DNA of 64,000 bases, taken from positions 1 to 64,000 of the forward strand of contig JAKSYS010000021.1 of assembly GCA_022925895.1 (NCBI GenBank). The letters are read 5' to 3'. Below the pieces are notes generated by a model. It was not told the origin of the DNA. It did no database searches and saw only the letters and a program-made list of their open reading frames with translations. Positions 33,389 to 46,419 of this stretch are shown here, in pieces. Source of the DNA: Fragilaria crotonensis (lineage: Eukaryota; Bacillariophyta; Fragilariophyceae; Fragilariales; Fragilariaceae). The position numbers and the translations under genes were made by a program. Position 1 is the stretch's first letter, and every line of letters begins with the position of its first letter.

Positions 33389-36300
33389 AGTGTTCAGAGG
33401 CCGCCGTCAGAATTGTTCCAACGGTATATTCCATTCTCATAAAAAGGGGCGACACTGCATTTTGCAATGCCTTACCACAATACATAACCGATGAGTTCCT
33501 TTAATCGGGGTCCAGGCATCAACTTTGTCAACAAATCGGCAATTTGTGTGTCCCCGTTCTCCCAAGCTACTCGGATAATTCCGGCCGCCTGAGCTTCTCG
33601 AGCACGGTGATACGCAATTGCATTATGTCGCTTCTTGAGCGCGGACTCCGGAGCCGTCGTGTTCTTGACGACCGACTGGTTATCGCAGAACACCGAAGTG
33701 GGACCGTTCAACGGGATTCCCATCATTCGCAACTTATAACGAATCCCCTCGATCATGTCTATTGCAACCTTCATTGCACAGAATTCGGAACCGAATGTTG
33801 ACGTCTCCACAGTGTTTTGGCGCTTTGAGTACCAGAGTATCGGAGCCTTGTTAACAAAGACAAACACACCTGTGTGCGAGCGCCTCGTTGCCTTGCAACC
33901 AGCGTGATCCGCGTCAACGAACGCTGAAGTGACGACACCGTGTCCACGCGTTTCAGGTACGTTATGAGGAATTGCTTCCTCTGCATCAGGGTAGAACTCG
34001 CTCCAATCGCAGACATGAAAAGAGTTCTCATCAAACGTAGGCTCTGTGTCATCGAAGACCATCTTCGAACGCTTATGATGCTTCAAATAAGCAAACAGGT
34101 GGAACACCTGCTGCAAATGTCCGTCCCGCGGTGAAACCACATACCGAGACAGCATCGAAACAGCAACGAGAATATCGACGCGACCGAGCTCGCAGATCCA
34201 GCGTAAAACACCGATCAAACTTTGATAGTACTGACCTCTCTTCCCATCTAATTCACGCGATTGATCAAGTTCCGGCCTGTACCCTTGCGATAACGGCGTT
34301 GTGACTCTCGTCGGAAGACATTGATCCACTTTTGCAAGCTCAAACTCTACCTCCGCCACTGCCTGCTTCACGTACTTTTCCGACGACATCGCCCAACGAG
34401 GCTTTTCCGGATTCTCCGAACCTTCTATAAAGAATTTACTGATCTGGGATCCGAGGTACGTATCTGGCTCTTTGACGCTGCCAGGTTTCAAAGTATATCG
34501 GGACGCCAAATAATCCATGACGACTTTTGGTTCGTGATCGATCACCAAGATGTCGTCAGTATAGACCAGAACATAGGACCAATATTTGAACCCGTCAGCC
34601 TTGGTCTTTGGCTTCATCCATACGTCAGGGTCCGCTTTGCACGACATATAACCAAAATCTCGTAGCGTCGCTGCCATATGGTCCCTCCAAGCTTTACCTG
34701 AACTTCGCAACCCGTAGAGTGCGCGTGTGATGACAACCACACGCCCTTCCCTCTCGGGTCCGAACTCCTTTCCAGCTATCGTATAAACCTTCTCCGCAGC
34801 ATTTGCATTCAGATACGCACCACTGATATCAGAACTTAACACGTCAAGGTTGTTCAGAGCCGCCACGAGGAAAGCTAATCTTATGCTGTCCCGAGAGACT
34901 ACACTAGCGAATGTGATGTCCTTCGGTGGCTCTGTCTGGTGTCCGCCCGCAACGAAACGTGCTTTCCTCTCTAATGTCATCTTGACATCGAAGATCATAT
35001 GGCAATCTATCTTTTGATATCCCACGGGCGCTTTGTTGTCCTCCGGAAGCGAGACGGCACACTCGATGTTCTTCATTTCCTTTTCCATCGCATTCTGCCA
35101 GAACGTGGTATTCGTCTCTCGATCAATCCGGAGGGCTTCTTCAACCGAACGTGGGAGCAATATACCATATTTATGCGTGCGGTCCCAGTACCGAGACTTA
35201 ACTTTTCGTATGATACGCTCACGCTTTTTCAGGGTGTACCGTGCCCACCAGGCAAACGCTGGTTCCTCAAGGATTTTGTTCGCAACTGCGTATTCAGCAA
35301 CTTCGACCGGGTTAGACTCTTTGATATCCTTCAACGGGACCCAAGAGGTGGAGCCATCCTTCCAACTGACTAGGAGCTTCCACCCTTTAGTGGTTCGCCG
35401 CCGTCGCAAAGTCCCCGTCTTCGTCGTTTCAAACGCATCATCCTTGCTCACGGCAGATCCATCTTTCTTATGATCAACGATTTCACTCATGATGGAGTGT
35501 GACATGCCTTCGTCATCGACCTGGGAGTAGAGGTTCTCGGCAATGATATTCGCCGAGAATACGTCCGTTCCTCCATCTGCAAATTCGACTTCATATTCTC
35601 TCGTATCCAGTATCGGATTGCTATGTCGCTTTCCGATTGGATTCCCATCGGCATCACGCTTCCTTCCAGTTACTCTTGCCTTTGTGACGGTCCCCATATT
35701 TGGCAGGAGTACTTCCGCCGTCAGGTACTCATCGTACGCTTCGGGCGTGAAGTCGTCAGCATCAGGCATGGTTGCATCAGCCTCGGCAGGTTCATCGGAC
35801 AAGTCAGGTACAAAGATATCATCTGGCACATCTGGGAAAGCGTTGACTAGTGCCTCGTCAATCTCATCGTCAATCAGTGTGTCACCAATTTTCTCTTTGA
35901 TTGACAGGTCAAGCTCAACGATCCTTGCTTTGATGATAGGATCGGCCAGTTCGTCGTCGTTCAGTGGAACAACCGTTGACCTGGCCAATATCTTACAAGA
36001 TTGAGGCAATACCCAGAACGTCATCGGACTTCCGACATCATGGGCAACTCCAATCCATCTGCCCAACTTTCTCGAGTCTTCAGGAAATTGAACCGCAGGG
36101 TCTATATACCAGACGTACTGGTACCAGTCGAATTGGGCATATTCCGATATGTTGGGAGTGTTGCCTTCGATTGCTTCCGTCGGTACGCGTCCTTGCAGTG
36201 CCGGGATGTCATGAGCCGAGAGCCGCCGTATTCCAGCAACCCATTCGCCACAAAAATCCGATAAACGCTTCGGAGAACGCGCACGCAACGTTGCCCGTTT

Positions 36301-37075
36301 AATTCCCTTCTTGATTTCTCGTATGGCTCCTTCCGCTCTGTTTTGCCAACCACTATAAGGTTCTGTCCTCCGCTGTTTGATACGATATTCATTCGCAACT
36401 GCAGCAAACCTTCCTTGGACTTCTGCCTTAGCTCCATCGGATATGAGTTCCTTCGGCACCCCAACAGTTCGTATCACCTCGTTCAAGGCGTCAGCAGCAT
36501 CGGCTTCTCGCTTGAGCGGGTAGAAAAGATCATACCCTAAGCCATTAGTAAAGACCTGCGCGCACTTGTGGCCCCAAAGTGACTTTGTAGTCGAGAACAT
36601 CGTATCCGTATAGAATTTAGTATTAAGTGTAGGGAAACGTAAATGGGACTGTCGAGTTCGATATCGACGTTCTACTGGATGTAGAACTCTCCTTACTCCG
36701 TTCTGTGTCGTCGTCAACAGCGTCTGGTGTGCAGTGTCCAAACCAATACCCCAGCGCTTAGCTAAGATTTCCTTGGTAATCACTGGACCTCTGTTGCGCG
36801 AAGATACAGCAAGGATATGCCGTTCTTCCTCCGATGTCTCACAGATTGAGTCTTCCGGCCTCTCATCCAAGCCGTCCCCGTTCACCGCAAACGATTCGAC
36901 GTTAACGGCAGCAACCAGACGTGCCGCAACGTCATCTTCATCGGACAGTTCAACAGGGTTTTGGAGGCTCAGTCGAGTCGCCACCGCAACGCACCTTTCG
37001 GTGAGGATCGGTGCACGCCGGCTCGTACTACAAGTACAACTCTCCTCCGACTCACATTCGTCGACTAAAGTTTTA

Positions 37076-37628
37076 TTCGCAGTGTTTGAGACTGCAAACA
37101 AGGGCTAACGACGAATTAGTTATCGCAGGAGCGTTTGTACTCTTTGGTAGAAATTTGTTTTACTAATTGTGAGATGTATAAAACATGCAGAAAATGAAAT
37201 TGGAATGACTGAATGAGAGCTCTGAAGCTGCACTTTCCTTGTTCTCTCTGTTCTCTGGTTGTCCCTTGATTGTTCTTTTGTTAGTTCTTCAGAATCCCAT
37301 GGTAGAATGGTTGGTTGAAAGATACTGAATCCCAGATGAATATAATGAAATATAAAGTATGTAAAATGTAGATTTGATGATGCACCAGTTTGTGTTCTCT
37401 TGTGATGTCGGCTGGCGATTGTGCTTCCCATTTATGTGTCCGCGGAACATCCGACAATGACCGAAGAACAATGACGCAAACACTTACGAGCGCGAACGCG
37501 AAGCGTGACTCAATCGTGCGAAAGAGAACCGAACCGTGACTCACAGAAACTTTGGTTGACGAACGGACGGAAGGAGAGGTAGAGTATGATCCACGACGGT
37601 AGACGCCAATACTGTATCTTTTCTTTTA
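37076..37628 (-). repeat. Cop6 3' LTR, 553 bp
   Basis: In element orientation it starts TAAAAGAAAAG and ends ATAAAACTTTA. Preceded by the purine-rich GCGAGTGAGGAG. An AATAAA hexamer lies close to the LTR end. Confidence 0.94.
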
Positions 37629-37657
37629 CTCCTCACTCGCTTGACGAAGTCCTTCGA

Positions 37658-40600
37658 TTACCAACCCATCAATTGCTTGCGCAACTTGGTGTGAGTCTCT
37701 TCATTGCAGATCTTGGTGAGGATATCTGCAAGCATGTCCTCAGTTGATACAGAATGAATAGAAATAGTGCCATCTTGAACCTTGTTCCTGAAATGATGGT
37801 ATTTGGTGTTGATATGGCGCGTTCTGGGACGCATCTTCGGATTCTTGACGCTTGTAGCCAGCTCAATGGCGCCGCTGTTGTCTTCAAAAACCCGACAATG
37901 GAGCCTTGGTGTTGTCGCTGTCAATCCACATCCATGCTCTTGCATTTCTTGCACCAACTCCATCAATGGTAGCACTTCTCTTGTGGCTGTTGAAATTGCC
38001 AAATATTCACTCTCTGTTGTTGATAGAGCAATCTCAGACTGAAGCTTGGATGCCCATATGACTGGACATGAGGCATAAAGGATGACATAGCCAGTTCTTG
38101 ACCTTGCTGTGTCTGGATCCCATCCTGCATTCTCTGGGTCCCAATCCCCTGTGAATGATGCATCCACATAGACATCAAAGCTTTGATTGCTGGGGAATAG
38201 ATCATGCCTTTGTCCCTTGAACCAACCAGGTACCTCCCCAACCACTTCAATGCCTTGCCATGTTGGAACCTTGGGTTGGACACAAACCTTGCTCCTTGGT
38301 GGACTGCACATGAGATGTCAAGCCTTGAACACTTCTCCAGATAGTTCATCTGACCAATGACACGGCGATAATTGAAGTGATCATCAAATGGTGGAGAATC
38401 CAGATGCCTGGTGAGAGTCTTGCTTGAAGCTCCTGTGGTTTTCTTGATTGCCACATTCTTCCCATCCAGTCTGAGCTCTTTGATGACATCATTGATGAGG
38501 TGAGGTTGAGAGAGGTTGAAGGTGGTCGCATTGACTCTGTCAATTTGAACTCCAAGAAAGTCTGAGATGTCTCCTTCCACTGTAAGGTTAAGGCCAACTG
38601 ACTTCATCTCTTGGATAATGTCCTCCAACTCTTGTTCATCTGGTCCTGCCAGAATGGAATCATCCGTGTAGAGAACAAAAACTGACTTCCCTTTGTAGAA
38701 GAGGCATTCATCAATCTCACTTGGAATGAAACCAACCTCCTTGAGCTTGTCCACCAGATGCTGGTTCCACACTCTGCCAGCTTGCTTCTGACCAAAGAGA
38801 TTCTTCTTCAGCTTGAGGACATAGTCCCTCCACCTCAAAGCCTTTTGGGACGGCCATGTAGAGTTCACACTCCACCTCTGCTTGGGTGTAGGCCAACACA
38901 AAATCGATTTGTTTGGTGTGCCATCCATGAATCAAGGTTGTGATGAGCACCATCCTGATGGCTGCCCATGATGCCACTGGTGAGAATGTTTCCCAGTAGT
39001 TGACACCTTCCTCTTGCTTGGATCCATCAATGTTGAGCCTTGCCTTCCACTTGTAAACTTCTCTTGTGGCAATTCTGCGCTTGCGCTTCATGGCCCACAC
39101 TGCTGGAAGAATCTTGGTTCCTGGAGGGACTGATGACCTTGGGACCAACTCCCAAACTTCGTTTTCGGTGTGACTCTTGACCTCCTTCTCCATTGCCTTG
39201 ATGAATTCGGCGCGATCTGGCTCCCTCATGGCCTCATGGTAGTACATCGTGTCGGGATCTGCGGAGGCGGCGAAAGCCAGCATGGGATGCTGCTCTCCCT
39301 CAATGTCCATCCACTCTTTGATAGCTTCAAAGGCCACATAATAAGGAAGCTTGTCCTCCAACTTGGCTTCAAAGTTGTGCCACACATCAAAGACCTTGGA
39401 TCCTGCCTTGCTGGAAGGTTCATCAGAGACTTTTGTTGATGCAGCCCTGGGATCTTGTTGAGCCTTGGGGACCTCCTGAATTGGACAGGAAGTTCTTCCC
39501 TTGTTCTCCCTCAGAAACTGGAAGTGGTGTTTGAGATGCTTGAGCCTCTCCTCATTGACCGATTCTCCAGGTTCCAGATCAAATTCCATGAAGGGGACAT
39601 CACGTTGCAAACCTTGAGCTTGAGCTGATTGCTTGATGCCTTGAAGCCTGGAAGGTGATGAGGCCTTGAATCCACAAAGCTTCTGCCATTCTGATGGAGG
39701 TGACAGGTTGCCCAGTGACTGCCTGACTGTCTCAAACTTGGGATCAAATGTGACATGAAACTGGGGAGAGACATGGCCAGTCTTGAGGTTGAGAACAAGA
39801 GCCACACTGCGGGCATGCTGCATGGATATGCCAAGGTAGACTCCCATGCGAGCTCTGACCTCCCACTTGGGCAATTTCTGGCCAGATTGCATCTTGTTGT
39901 CGAGGACAAACACAGGACATCCAAAAGGTTGAAAATGATTCAGATTTGGAGTGACTTCAGACCTTGCAAACAACTCAAAGGGAGACTTGTGATCCACTCT
40001 TCCAATTGTTGGTGTAGAGTTGTGAATTTCATTGGCCACTCTGAGAGCATAAGGCCAGAGATGTGCATCAATAGCCTTAGGCCACCTGTGCTGAGCATGA
40101 ATCAACATAGTTCTTGCTTGGTCTTGCAAAGTCCTGATCCTTCTTTCTGCCACAGCATTCTGAAAATGAGCATTGACTCCACAGAAAGTGATTGTCTGAC
40201 CTGCTTCCTTGACAGCTGCCATGAACTTGTTCTCTGCAAACCTGCCATTGTCAGCTTGATAACTCTTGACTTGGACCTTGAACTTGGAAGCATACCTCTC
40301 AAAGGCCAGCTTTGCTTCAAGAGTTTCATCTGCATTGGTTGACTTCTGAAGGTGGATGTAAGACAAACCACTGAAGTGATCCACAAAGATTGTTGCCACC
40401 TTGTACCTTTTCTTGGTGAGCCAACCCTTGATTTGGGCAATGAGCCCTGGAGTACTGGACTCCAACTGATCGATGCTGATGCACTGTCCCGGCTCTGAGG
40501 CTGTTCGAAGTTTTCCACCTTGTTGACCACCCTTTGGCTTGGTTCTCCATGGTCTTCTGGTGGCCTTTCCATATAAGCAGCTGGTGCAGGTTGGAACTTG

Positions 40601-41434
40601 GCACTTGGCCAACTTCTTCGGGAGCAAACCGCGCTTGGCCATGCTTTGCATTTTGGCAGCCGACATGTGATTCAACTTGTGATGCCAGCGAAGGAACTCT
40701 GCAGCAGGGTTCTCATGAACGGCAGTGTCCTCTTCGTCGTCAATGACGACTGGCAAGTCGGTGCGGTCAGTAGCATCAAGGTCAAATGAGACTGGTGTAT
40801 TTGGAGGATGACTCAATCCACCCCTTGGGATGAGGTATCTGGTGCTTCTGGTTGATGAAGAGGTTCCTGACAGTCTTCATTTTCATCATCAGGGATGAGA
40901 TGGGTTTCCATGTTAATGATTGGGTCATCCTCATCCAGTCCCACCTCACACATGTTGCAGAAGGTGTTGAAAGCCTTGTAGCTTGGAGCAGTATACATGG
41001 TTGCAATGTTGCCACTCCTGGTTCAACCTCACTGTTTTGGTGTGCTGTCTTTGGGCCCAGTGTAGTTGAATGCTGTCATGGTATGTTGCACACCATGTGC
41101 CTCTTGGCAAAGGCTTGAAGTCTTGGGCAGTCTGGGCCCAATGCTGTGGAGACAACAGCTTTGAAGGTGAATCCTTGACATAGAGCCCATGTGGAATGAC
41201 AATGTCATGAGGAACTCCTGTATCATCTTCAATTGACCACTTGATAGTCCCTGAGTAGATCTCAGTAAGTGTTCCACCCAACCCCTTCAACTTTTTGTTG
41301 ACCCTCTTGAGAGGAGTGATGAAGTCTTTCTTGTCATTGGAAATGCAATAGGATGCACAGTTGTCAATCCTAATAGCCTTGGAATCAGTATCAAAGCTTG
41401 CTGCTTCATCTTGGTGGGCTTGCCTTGCCTTCAT
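37658..41434 (-). pseudogene. pol: Cop6 protease, integrase, RT, RNase H
   Basis: The protease motif is IRIDNCASYCISN near 41350. The pre-integrase zinc region shows WHHKLNHMS and CTSCLYGKA. The integrase core has CISIDQLES, YQADNGRFAENKF and NAHFQNAVAERR. RT begins with AVWAMKRKRR and has VLYTDDSILAG. RNase H has VYVDASFTGDW, STTESEYLA and EDNSGAIELA, with the usual TKYHHFR and ADILTK at the end. Broken at several places. Confidence 0.86.
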
Positions 41435-41765
41435 TGCAATGACTGCTGTCAGGCAGTTGAGTTGTGGAATTCCTTTTGTATCTTGGCCCTTTGCCCTTCA
41501 TCCAAGGTCTTGGTCTTGGTTGCATGCTGAAACTCCCATCATGCATCCATGACTTGACATATTCAGACACTGTGACTGGGTGTACCTTCCAATTTCTCAC
41601 CTTTCCTGAGGCCTTGCTTGAATTTGGATTGGTAACCCACACCTGAACAGATTGGACAATGGCCTCCAAGCCATGGCTGAAGAGGTAGCACACGTCTGCG
41701 CACCATCTCTGCCACCACTTGAAAATCCAAAGCCCAATGAACACGCAGTCCATTGGGCGTCCCCA

Positions 41766-42987
41766 TCATTCATCATCATCGGAGATGGCTGCGAGCGCTT
41801 TGGCCAGTTTCATGCTAGGCTGCTTGGAGTCTTGACCCTTGTTGCCTTGATCCTTCTTGGGACCACCTTTGAAACCAATACCCTTACAGTCAGAAGGCTT
41901 GTGTCTGGTCCACCTGTTGTGATTGGGGCACCAATGGTAGTCCTTGCCTTCAACAGTCTTGGACTGCTTCTCTCCTTCCTTGGGATGAACATGTACCCAT
42001 GCTGGAAGATCCTCAACTCTGAACTTGCCTTTACCCTTGTCTTTCTTGTTTCCCTGCTTGTTGTCCTTCTTTCCTCCTCCACTGGACTTGCCACTTGCTG
42101 GATTAGGTTTCTTCTGATTGGACATGAGGGTTTTGACTTGGGATTGCAAGGCAATGATAGTTTCCTCCTCTGTAGTCTTGAGGCACCACTGCTCTGACTC
42201 TTTCCTGGTTTTGAACTTGTTGAGAGCCCAGTCCATGAGCTGTTGATACTCAACTTGGCCACCTTCTTCATAGAAGTCTTCCTTCTTCTTGATGTAGTCC
42301 ACAAACTCAGCATCCTTGCAGGCCTTGTAACCTTTGAACAGATTCACCAGGAGATCTTGGGTTTGTTCACCCCTGGCAGAGAGCTTGCTGACCAATCCAA
42401 GGACATAGTCATTAAAGAGTTCAATGTCAGAATCGATATCGCGCATGGCATGATCAAGACTGGAGAGCTTGGTCCGACACTAGTGATGGTGGCTCTGGTA
42501 TCCACATGTGAGACCATGATAATGACCTTGAGGAGGACTGGACCTGATCCTTTACCTCCAAAGATGAAGGGATGAACATTGCCTCTGGTCCTGACCTGCT
42601 TTTGAGCAGCATCAGTCAAAGAGTTCATGAGACAATGGTACATCATGAAGGAATCTTGAGCTTCCTGGCATCCTCATGCATGTAGGTGAGGGCATGGGCT
42701 CTGACCTCCTCATAGGAGATCTCTCCATAAGACTCAATGAGATCCTTGGAATTAGCCACATTGCCTTGAATGGGAATGCTAAGAATGTTGAGCCAATCAA
42801 AGACTATGGATCTATCCCTGGTTTGATCAAGGAAGAGCTGAAGATTGTCTGACTTGCAGTCAAACTTGATGGACAAAGCCTCAGTACCAGACTTGAAGAG
42901 CTTGGCAGCAGCCTGCTCAGAGTAGTTGAGGACATCAGGATTAGCAAAGGCTGGAGCCAATGCAAAATGAGGGGCTGGAGCAGCCAT
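41766..42987 (-). pseudogene. gag: Cop6 gag
   Basis: The start is the ATG at 42987 (MAAPAPHFALAPAFANPDVL). It contains a capsid-like helical region, then a Lys/Gly-rich basic part and a His/Cys block, HWCPNHNRWTRHKPSDC, which is a zinc-knuckle variant found in this copia group. The tail is acidic (ISDDDE). About two breaks. Confidence 0.78.
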
Positions 42988-43120
42988 GGTTGACCTTGAA
43001 GCTCAAATGAAGTACTTGACTTGAAATGATCCTGATTGATCAAGGAAAGCAGCACTGGGCTTGCAGGTGAGCTTGAAAGGTCAAAGAATAAAGCACTTGG
43101 CTTGTACTTAGCGCAGAGGA

Positions 43121-43134
43121 AGCGTAAAGTTTTA
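43121..43134 (-). other. Cop6 primer-binding site candidate (initiator tRNA-Met D-arm)
   Basis: The plus strand reads GCGCAGAGGAAGCG directly before the LTR. Eukaryotic initiator tRNA-Met has GCGCAGCGGAAGCGT in its D-arm, one mismatch over 15 nt when the first LTR base is included. The primer would therefore be a 5' tRNA fragment. The tRNA sequence is from general knowledge, not from this genome. Confidence 0.5.
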
Positions 43135-43688
43135 TTCGCAGTGTTTGAGACTGCAAACAAGGGCTAACGACGAATTAGTTATCGCAGGAGCGTTTGTACT
43201 CTTTGGTAGAAATTTGTTTTACTAATTGTGAGATGTATAAAACATGCAGAAAATGAAATTGGAATGACTGAATGAGAGCTCTGAAGCTGCACTTTCCTTG
43301 TTCTCTCTGTTCTCTGGTTGTTCCTTGATTGTTCTTTGTTAGTTCTTCAGAATCCCATGGTAGAATGGTTGGTTGAAAGATACTGAATCCCAGATGAATA
43401 TAATGAAATATAAAGTATGTAAAATGTAGATTTGATGATGCACCAGTTTGTGTTCTCTTGTGATGTCGGCTGGCGATTGTGCTTCCCATTTATGTGTCCG
43501 CGGAACATCCGACAATGACCGAAGAACAATGACGCAAACACTTACGAGAACGCGAACGCGAAGCGTGACTCAATCGTGCGAAAGAGAACCGAACCGTGAC
43601 TCACAGAAACTTTGGTTGACGAACGGACGGAAGGAGAGGTAGAGTATGATCCACGACGGTAGACGCCAATACTGTATCTTTTCTTTTA
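43135..43688 (-). repeat. Cop6 5' LTR, 554 bp
   Basis: Partner of 37076-37628 with a few substitutions and two small indels. Bounded by the primer site at 43134 and by TCGAC at 43689. Confidence 0.94.
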
Positions 43689-44404
43689 TCGACATGATTG
43701 TCACGGAAGTGAGTATCGTGTGTCACGCGGACCGCTGAAACAGTTTTCGCAGAACGAGCGGCGTCCTCCGTTTCGGCAAACTTGGCGGAGTATGGTTCCC
43801 ACGGGATCTTCTCTGTCAATTCGACGCTTTGGAAAACACCCGACTGGTACTGGTCAATCTCGTCAGTCGTCGGTTTGCGAGTCGAAACAAATGAAATGAC
43901 CCCATGCAGCTCGAGTGGTAGTTCAAGTTTTCCAGGTATGGTAATGGAGTGCGTCGTCGAAGCCGCATCAAATTGGATCGGCACATCTCGAACCACATTA
44001 CCAGCCGCCCTCACTTGATTGGGGCAAAGGAGGGACTCCTTTAGGCGGTCACCGAAGTACAGAGCTTCATGAATTACGAGCATCCATGGTTGTCCCGTGG
44101 AAGGGTTTTCCCAAACCGTCAACACTGTGGCGATTGGAACTTCCTGTACAGCAGGCAGATTTTCAGAGAAAGGGTATACCGTGACCTTCTCACCGGTTAA
44201 TTCCAACACTGCCATATTGGAACCCGCACAGGAGGTGTCAGCATGCGAATCAAGCGCCGTCTTAGCGAAACCTGACGTCTCGTTGGACCGGCCTTGTACT
44301 TTGGCAATCCGTCGGATATCCATTCGTCGCACCGTTCGAGACTCTGAAAGCAAACTCCGAGGTCTGGCCTCCACCTGGGTTGGGGTAGAGCCGTCATGCC
44401 CTAG

Positions 44405-45790
44405 TCAATGCTTCGACTTCTTCGCTTTCACCCTGTTAGAACCGAACTGGGATCCAGCGCTCGAACTGGTTGAATTGGAGGCCGTTGGCTCCGTCGCATC
44501 ATCTTCGTCACCAGAGGCTTCGTCACGATCGGACTTGGCCTTGGCAAGCTTACGTTTCTCCTTACGGCCCTTTCGCTTCTCCTTTTTCTTCTTCTTCGCT
44601 TCGTCGCGAAACTTCTGGACACGTTTCTTGTCTTGGTCAGACAACGATCTAAATTGCTCGTCTGTATAAGAGCCACCCTTGATCTTATCAACGAGCAAGC
44701 TCCCTTTCCCACCGACATCCGTTAAGACGGATGAAACATGTCGCTCTGACTTGCTTTGCGCCGCCATGTTCTGAACAACGGTGCTGAGGTATTGTTGGCA
44801 CTCTTCAAAACTGCCTAACTTAACCGGATCACCTAAAACTATGGACTTCCCTGTGTTGAGAGTCGGGTCACGGATGCCCTTCAGAAAGTCAGTCACCTTC
44901 TTCGACTCCGAGACAGGTTCGTCCAAGTCGAACAGTTCATTGTGCGCAGCTTGGTGTAGAGTGACGTAGTTCGCAAAGGTGAATCCCTTGCGCGGCCCTA
45001 AATAAGCAGAACTTGCAATCGAGGCATACGCAGTTTGCTTTTGCGTTAGCTTTGCCGACGTTCCTTCCGCTTGCGCTTTGAGTGCGAGTACGGCGCTTCT
45101 CCCATCCTTTGATCGATCGAAACGCTTAACAAAGCTCCAACCGGGCCCATCGACTACAAGCGGCTTAAACTCATCGTACAAAGTACGATTATCAAGTTCA
45201 AAATGCGCTCCGCTAAGTGCCGTTGTGGCGAACAATTGCTCTTGCATTGTAGGGTAATCGGCATCTAGTATCTCCTGAGTGACGACCTCATGCTCTCGTA
45301 GGAGGTACGTCAACGGAATGAGAGCCGCACCCTTGATACGGCCCAAATAGGTCGTAAAAAGTTCCCAAAACTTGATCCACTTCACCAGGTCAGTTAATTT
45401 TGCCGGTTTAGTGATGTCCGTGTCCTCCGTTGCCATCTTGTAGTCCTTGTCAGCCTTCATCCTGGCAAGCACTTCTTGTAGGACCGCATCGGTAAAGTCA
45501 GAGGCAGCTGGTGCCATGACTCCGATGCACCTTTGTGCGAGTACCCAGTAGCGCATGGCCTTCAACTTTGTCAAGGAAACGAACGGGATACGGACTTGAG
45601 CGTTGGGAGCTGCATTCGGATTGCGCCAAGCCTCGAGGTGCTTAGGCAATTTGTCCAAGTCCTCGTCCTGGACGGTAGCCAGATCCAGGATCGTCACAAA
45701 CCCATTCTCAGCAATGGCAACACGAGTTGCTGGGTTGATACCAATGCGTCCGAGGGCAGCGGTGAAGGCAGTACGAGCAGCAGCAGCCAT
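44405..45790 (-). CDS. gag: Cop4 gag, open, 461 aa
   Basis: The start is the ATG at 45790 in ACCATGG context (MAAAARTAFTAALGRIG). Overall plan matches Cop2 gag: a capsid-like body (GPGWSFVKRFDRSKDGRSA parallels the Cop2 GPGWPFVQPFNKKRDGRAA), a PVSESKKVTDFLKGIRDP block, and a very basic tail (KKKKEKRKGRKEKRKLAKAK). No CCHC knuckle. Pol follows in the same frame. Confidence 0.84.
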   Translation of the reverse strand: MAAAARTAFTAALGRIGINPATRVAIAENGFVTILDLATVQDEDLDKLPKHLEAWRNPNAAPNAQVRIPFVSLTKLKAMRYWVLAQRCIGVMAPAASDFTDAVLQEVLARMKADKDYKMATEDTDITKPAKLTDLVKWIKFWELFTTYLGRIKGAALIPLTYLLREHEVVTQEILDADYPTMQEQLFATTALSGAHFELDNRTLYDEFKPLVVDGPGWSFVKRFDRSKDGRSAVLALKAQAEGTSAKLTQKQTAYASIASSAYLGPRKGFTFANYVTLHQAAHNELFDLDEPVSESKKVTDFLKGIRDPTLNTGKSIVLGDPVKLGSFEECQQYLSTVVQNMAAQSKSERHVSSVLTDVGGKGSLLVDKIKGGSYTDEQFRSLSDQDKKRVQKFRDEAKKKKKEKRKGRKEKRKLAKAKSDRDEASGDEDDATEPTASNSTSSSAGSQFGSNRVKAKKSKH

Positions 45791-46405
45791 GGTCCGTTTT
45801 GGGGTCTCGAAAACAAACAAGGAAGTAGAGAAAGTATGTATGAGGAAATTTCAGTGCGATGACCACAAAATTGTGCTATGTCCCCATTGTTAGAGCAAAT
45901 GACTTGCAATTGGTAATGGGGCATAAGTAATCGCAATCATAGGAGATATCCGCTGGATAGTCATTATGCCAGTGGGCAAACAATTATACATAGTACAGGT
46001 CAGGTTGCCTTACACCCAACCAACTTCTATTGTCGCGATTAAATAGAATCACACATCGGCTGAGATTTATCGACATCCATAACCGGATTAATTCCCGGTC
46101 TCGCAACGCACGTGAACGAGTTGCTAAATGGAGAAATAAACATCTCGCTTCTCTCACGATGAGGTGAATATTCACCTCACTTGTTACACTTCGGTACCAA
46201 CAACGAAGCCAACTCCTTCCTTACTCTCACGCACGCAAGTCGTACTTGTAACCACTGCCCAATATACCGTTGGCACAAGAGGTATATAGTCGGGAACAGC
46301 GCCTTGTTGTACTCGTCAGTACACGCTGTCTTTCAAGCAAAAGGATGAGCTTACCTAATCCGGACTGAACTGGACTATCATCACCGCAAAGCATCAGAGA
46401 GTACT
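45791..46405. other. Cop4 leader
   Basis: About 0.6 kb between gag and the primer site. Unlike the Cop1/2 and Cop7/8 leaders it shows no conserved antisense ORF and no equivalent of the upstream palindrome that I can find. Confidence 0.6.
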
Positions 46406-46419
46406 TGGGTCTGATAAAC
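46406..46419 (-). other. Cop4 primer-binding site candidate
   Basis: GTTTATCAGACCCA on the minus strand, directly next to the LTR end AAATCA. Same as five other elements here. Confidence 0.7.

Larger units (their letters stand above)
37076..43688 (-). mobile_element. Cop6: copia element of a second lineage, inside Cop4 pol
   Basis: LTRs of 553 bp (37076-37628) and 554 bp (43135-43688) differ by a handful of bases. The 5-bp target duplication TCGAC lies at 37071-37075 and 43689-43693, unlike the 4-bp duplications of its neighbours. LTR ends are TA...TA. Proteins are of the classical plant-like copia type, with an HHCC integrase start and RT motif YTDDS. Gag and pol are broken at several points, roughly six. 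Confidence 0.94.
33472..44374 (-). pseudogene. pol: Cop4 pol, split by Cop6
   Basis: The 3' part (33472-37070) is one long open frame. It has the N-terminal integrase block RWGIGLDTAHQTLLTTTQ, the core with SDGAKAE and WQNRAEG, the chromo-like module WKLLVSWKDGSTSWVPLK, RT with YTDDI, and RNase H with AFVDADHAGCKATRRSHTG and STFGSEF. The 5' part (43694-44374) carries the protease, LDSHADTSCAG, and the following conserved region. Cop6 lies between the two with its target duplication TCGAC. Apart from that insertion no break is evident. Confidence 0.88.
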
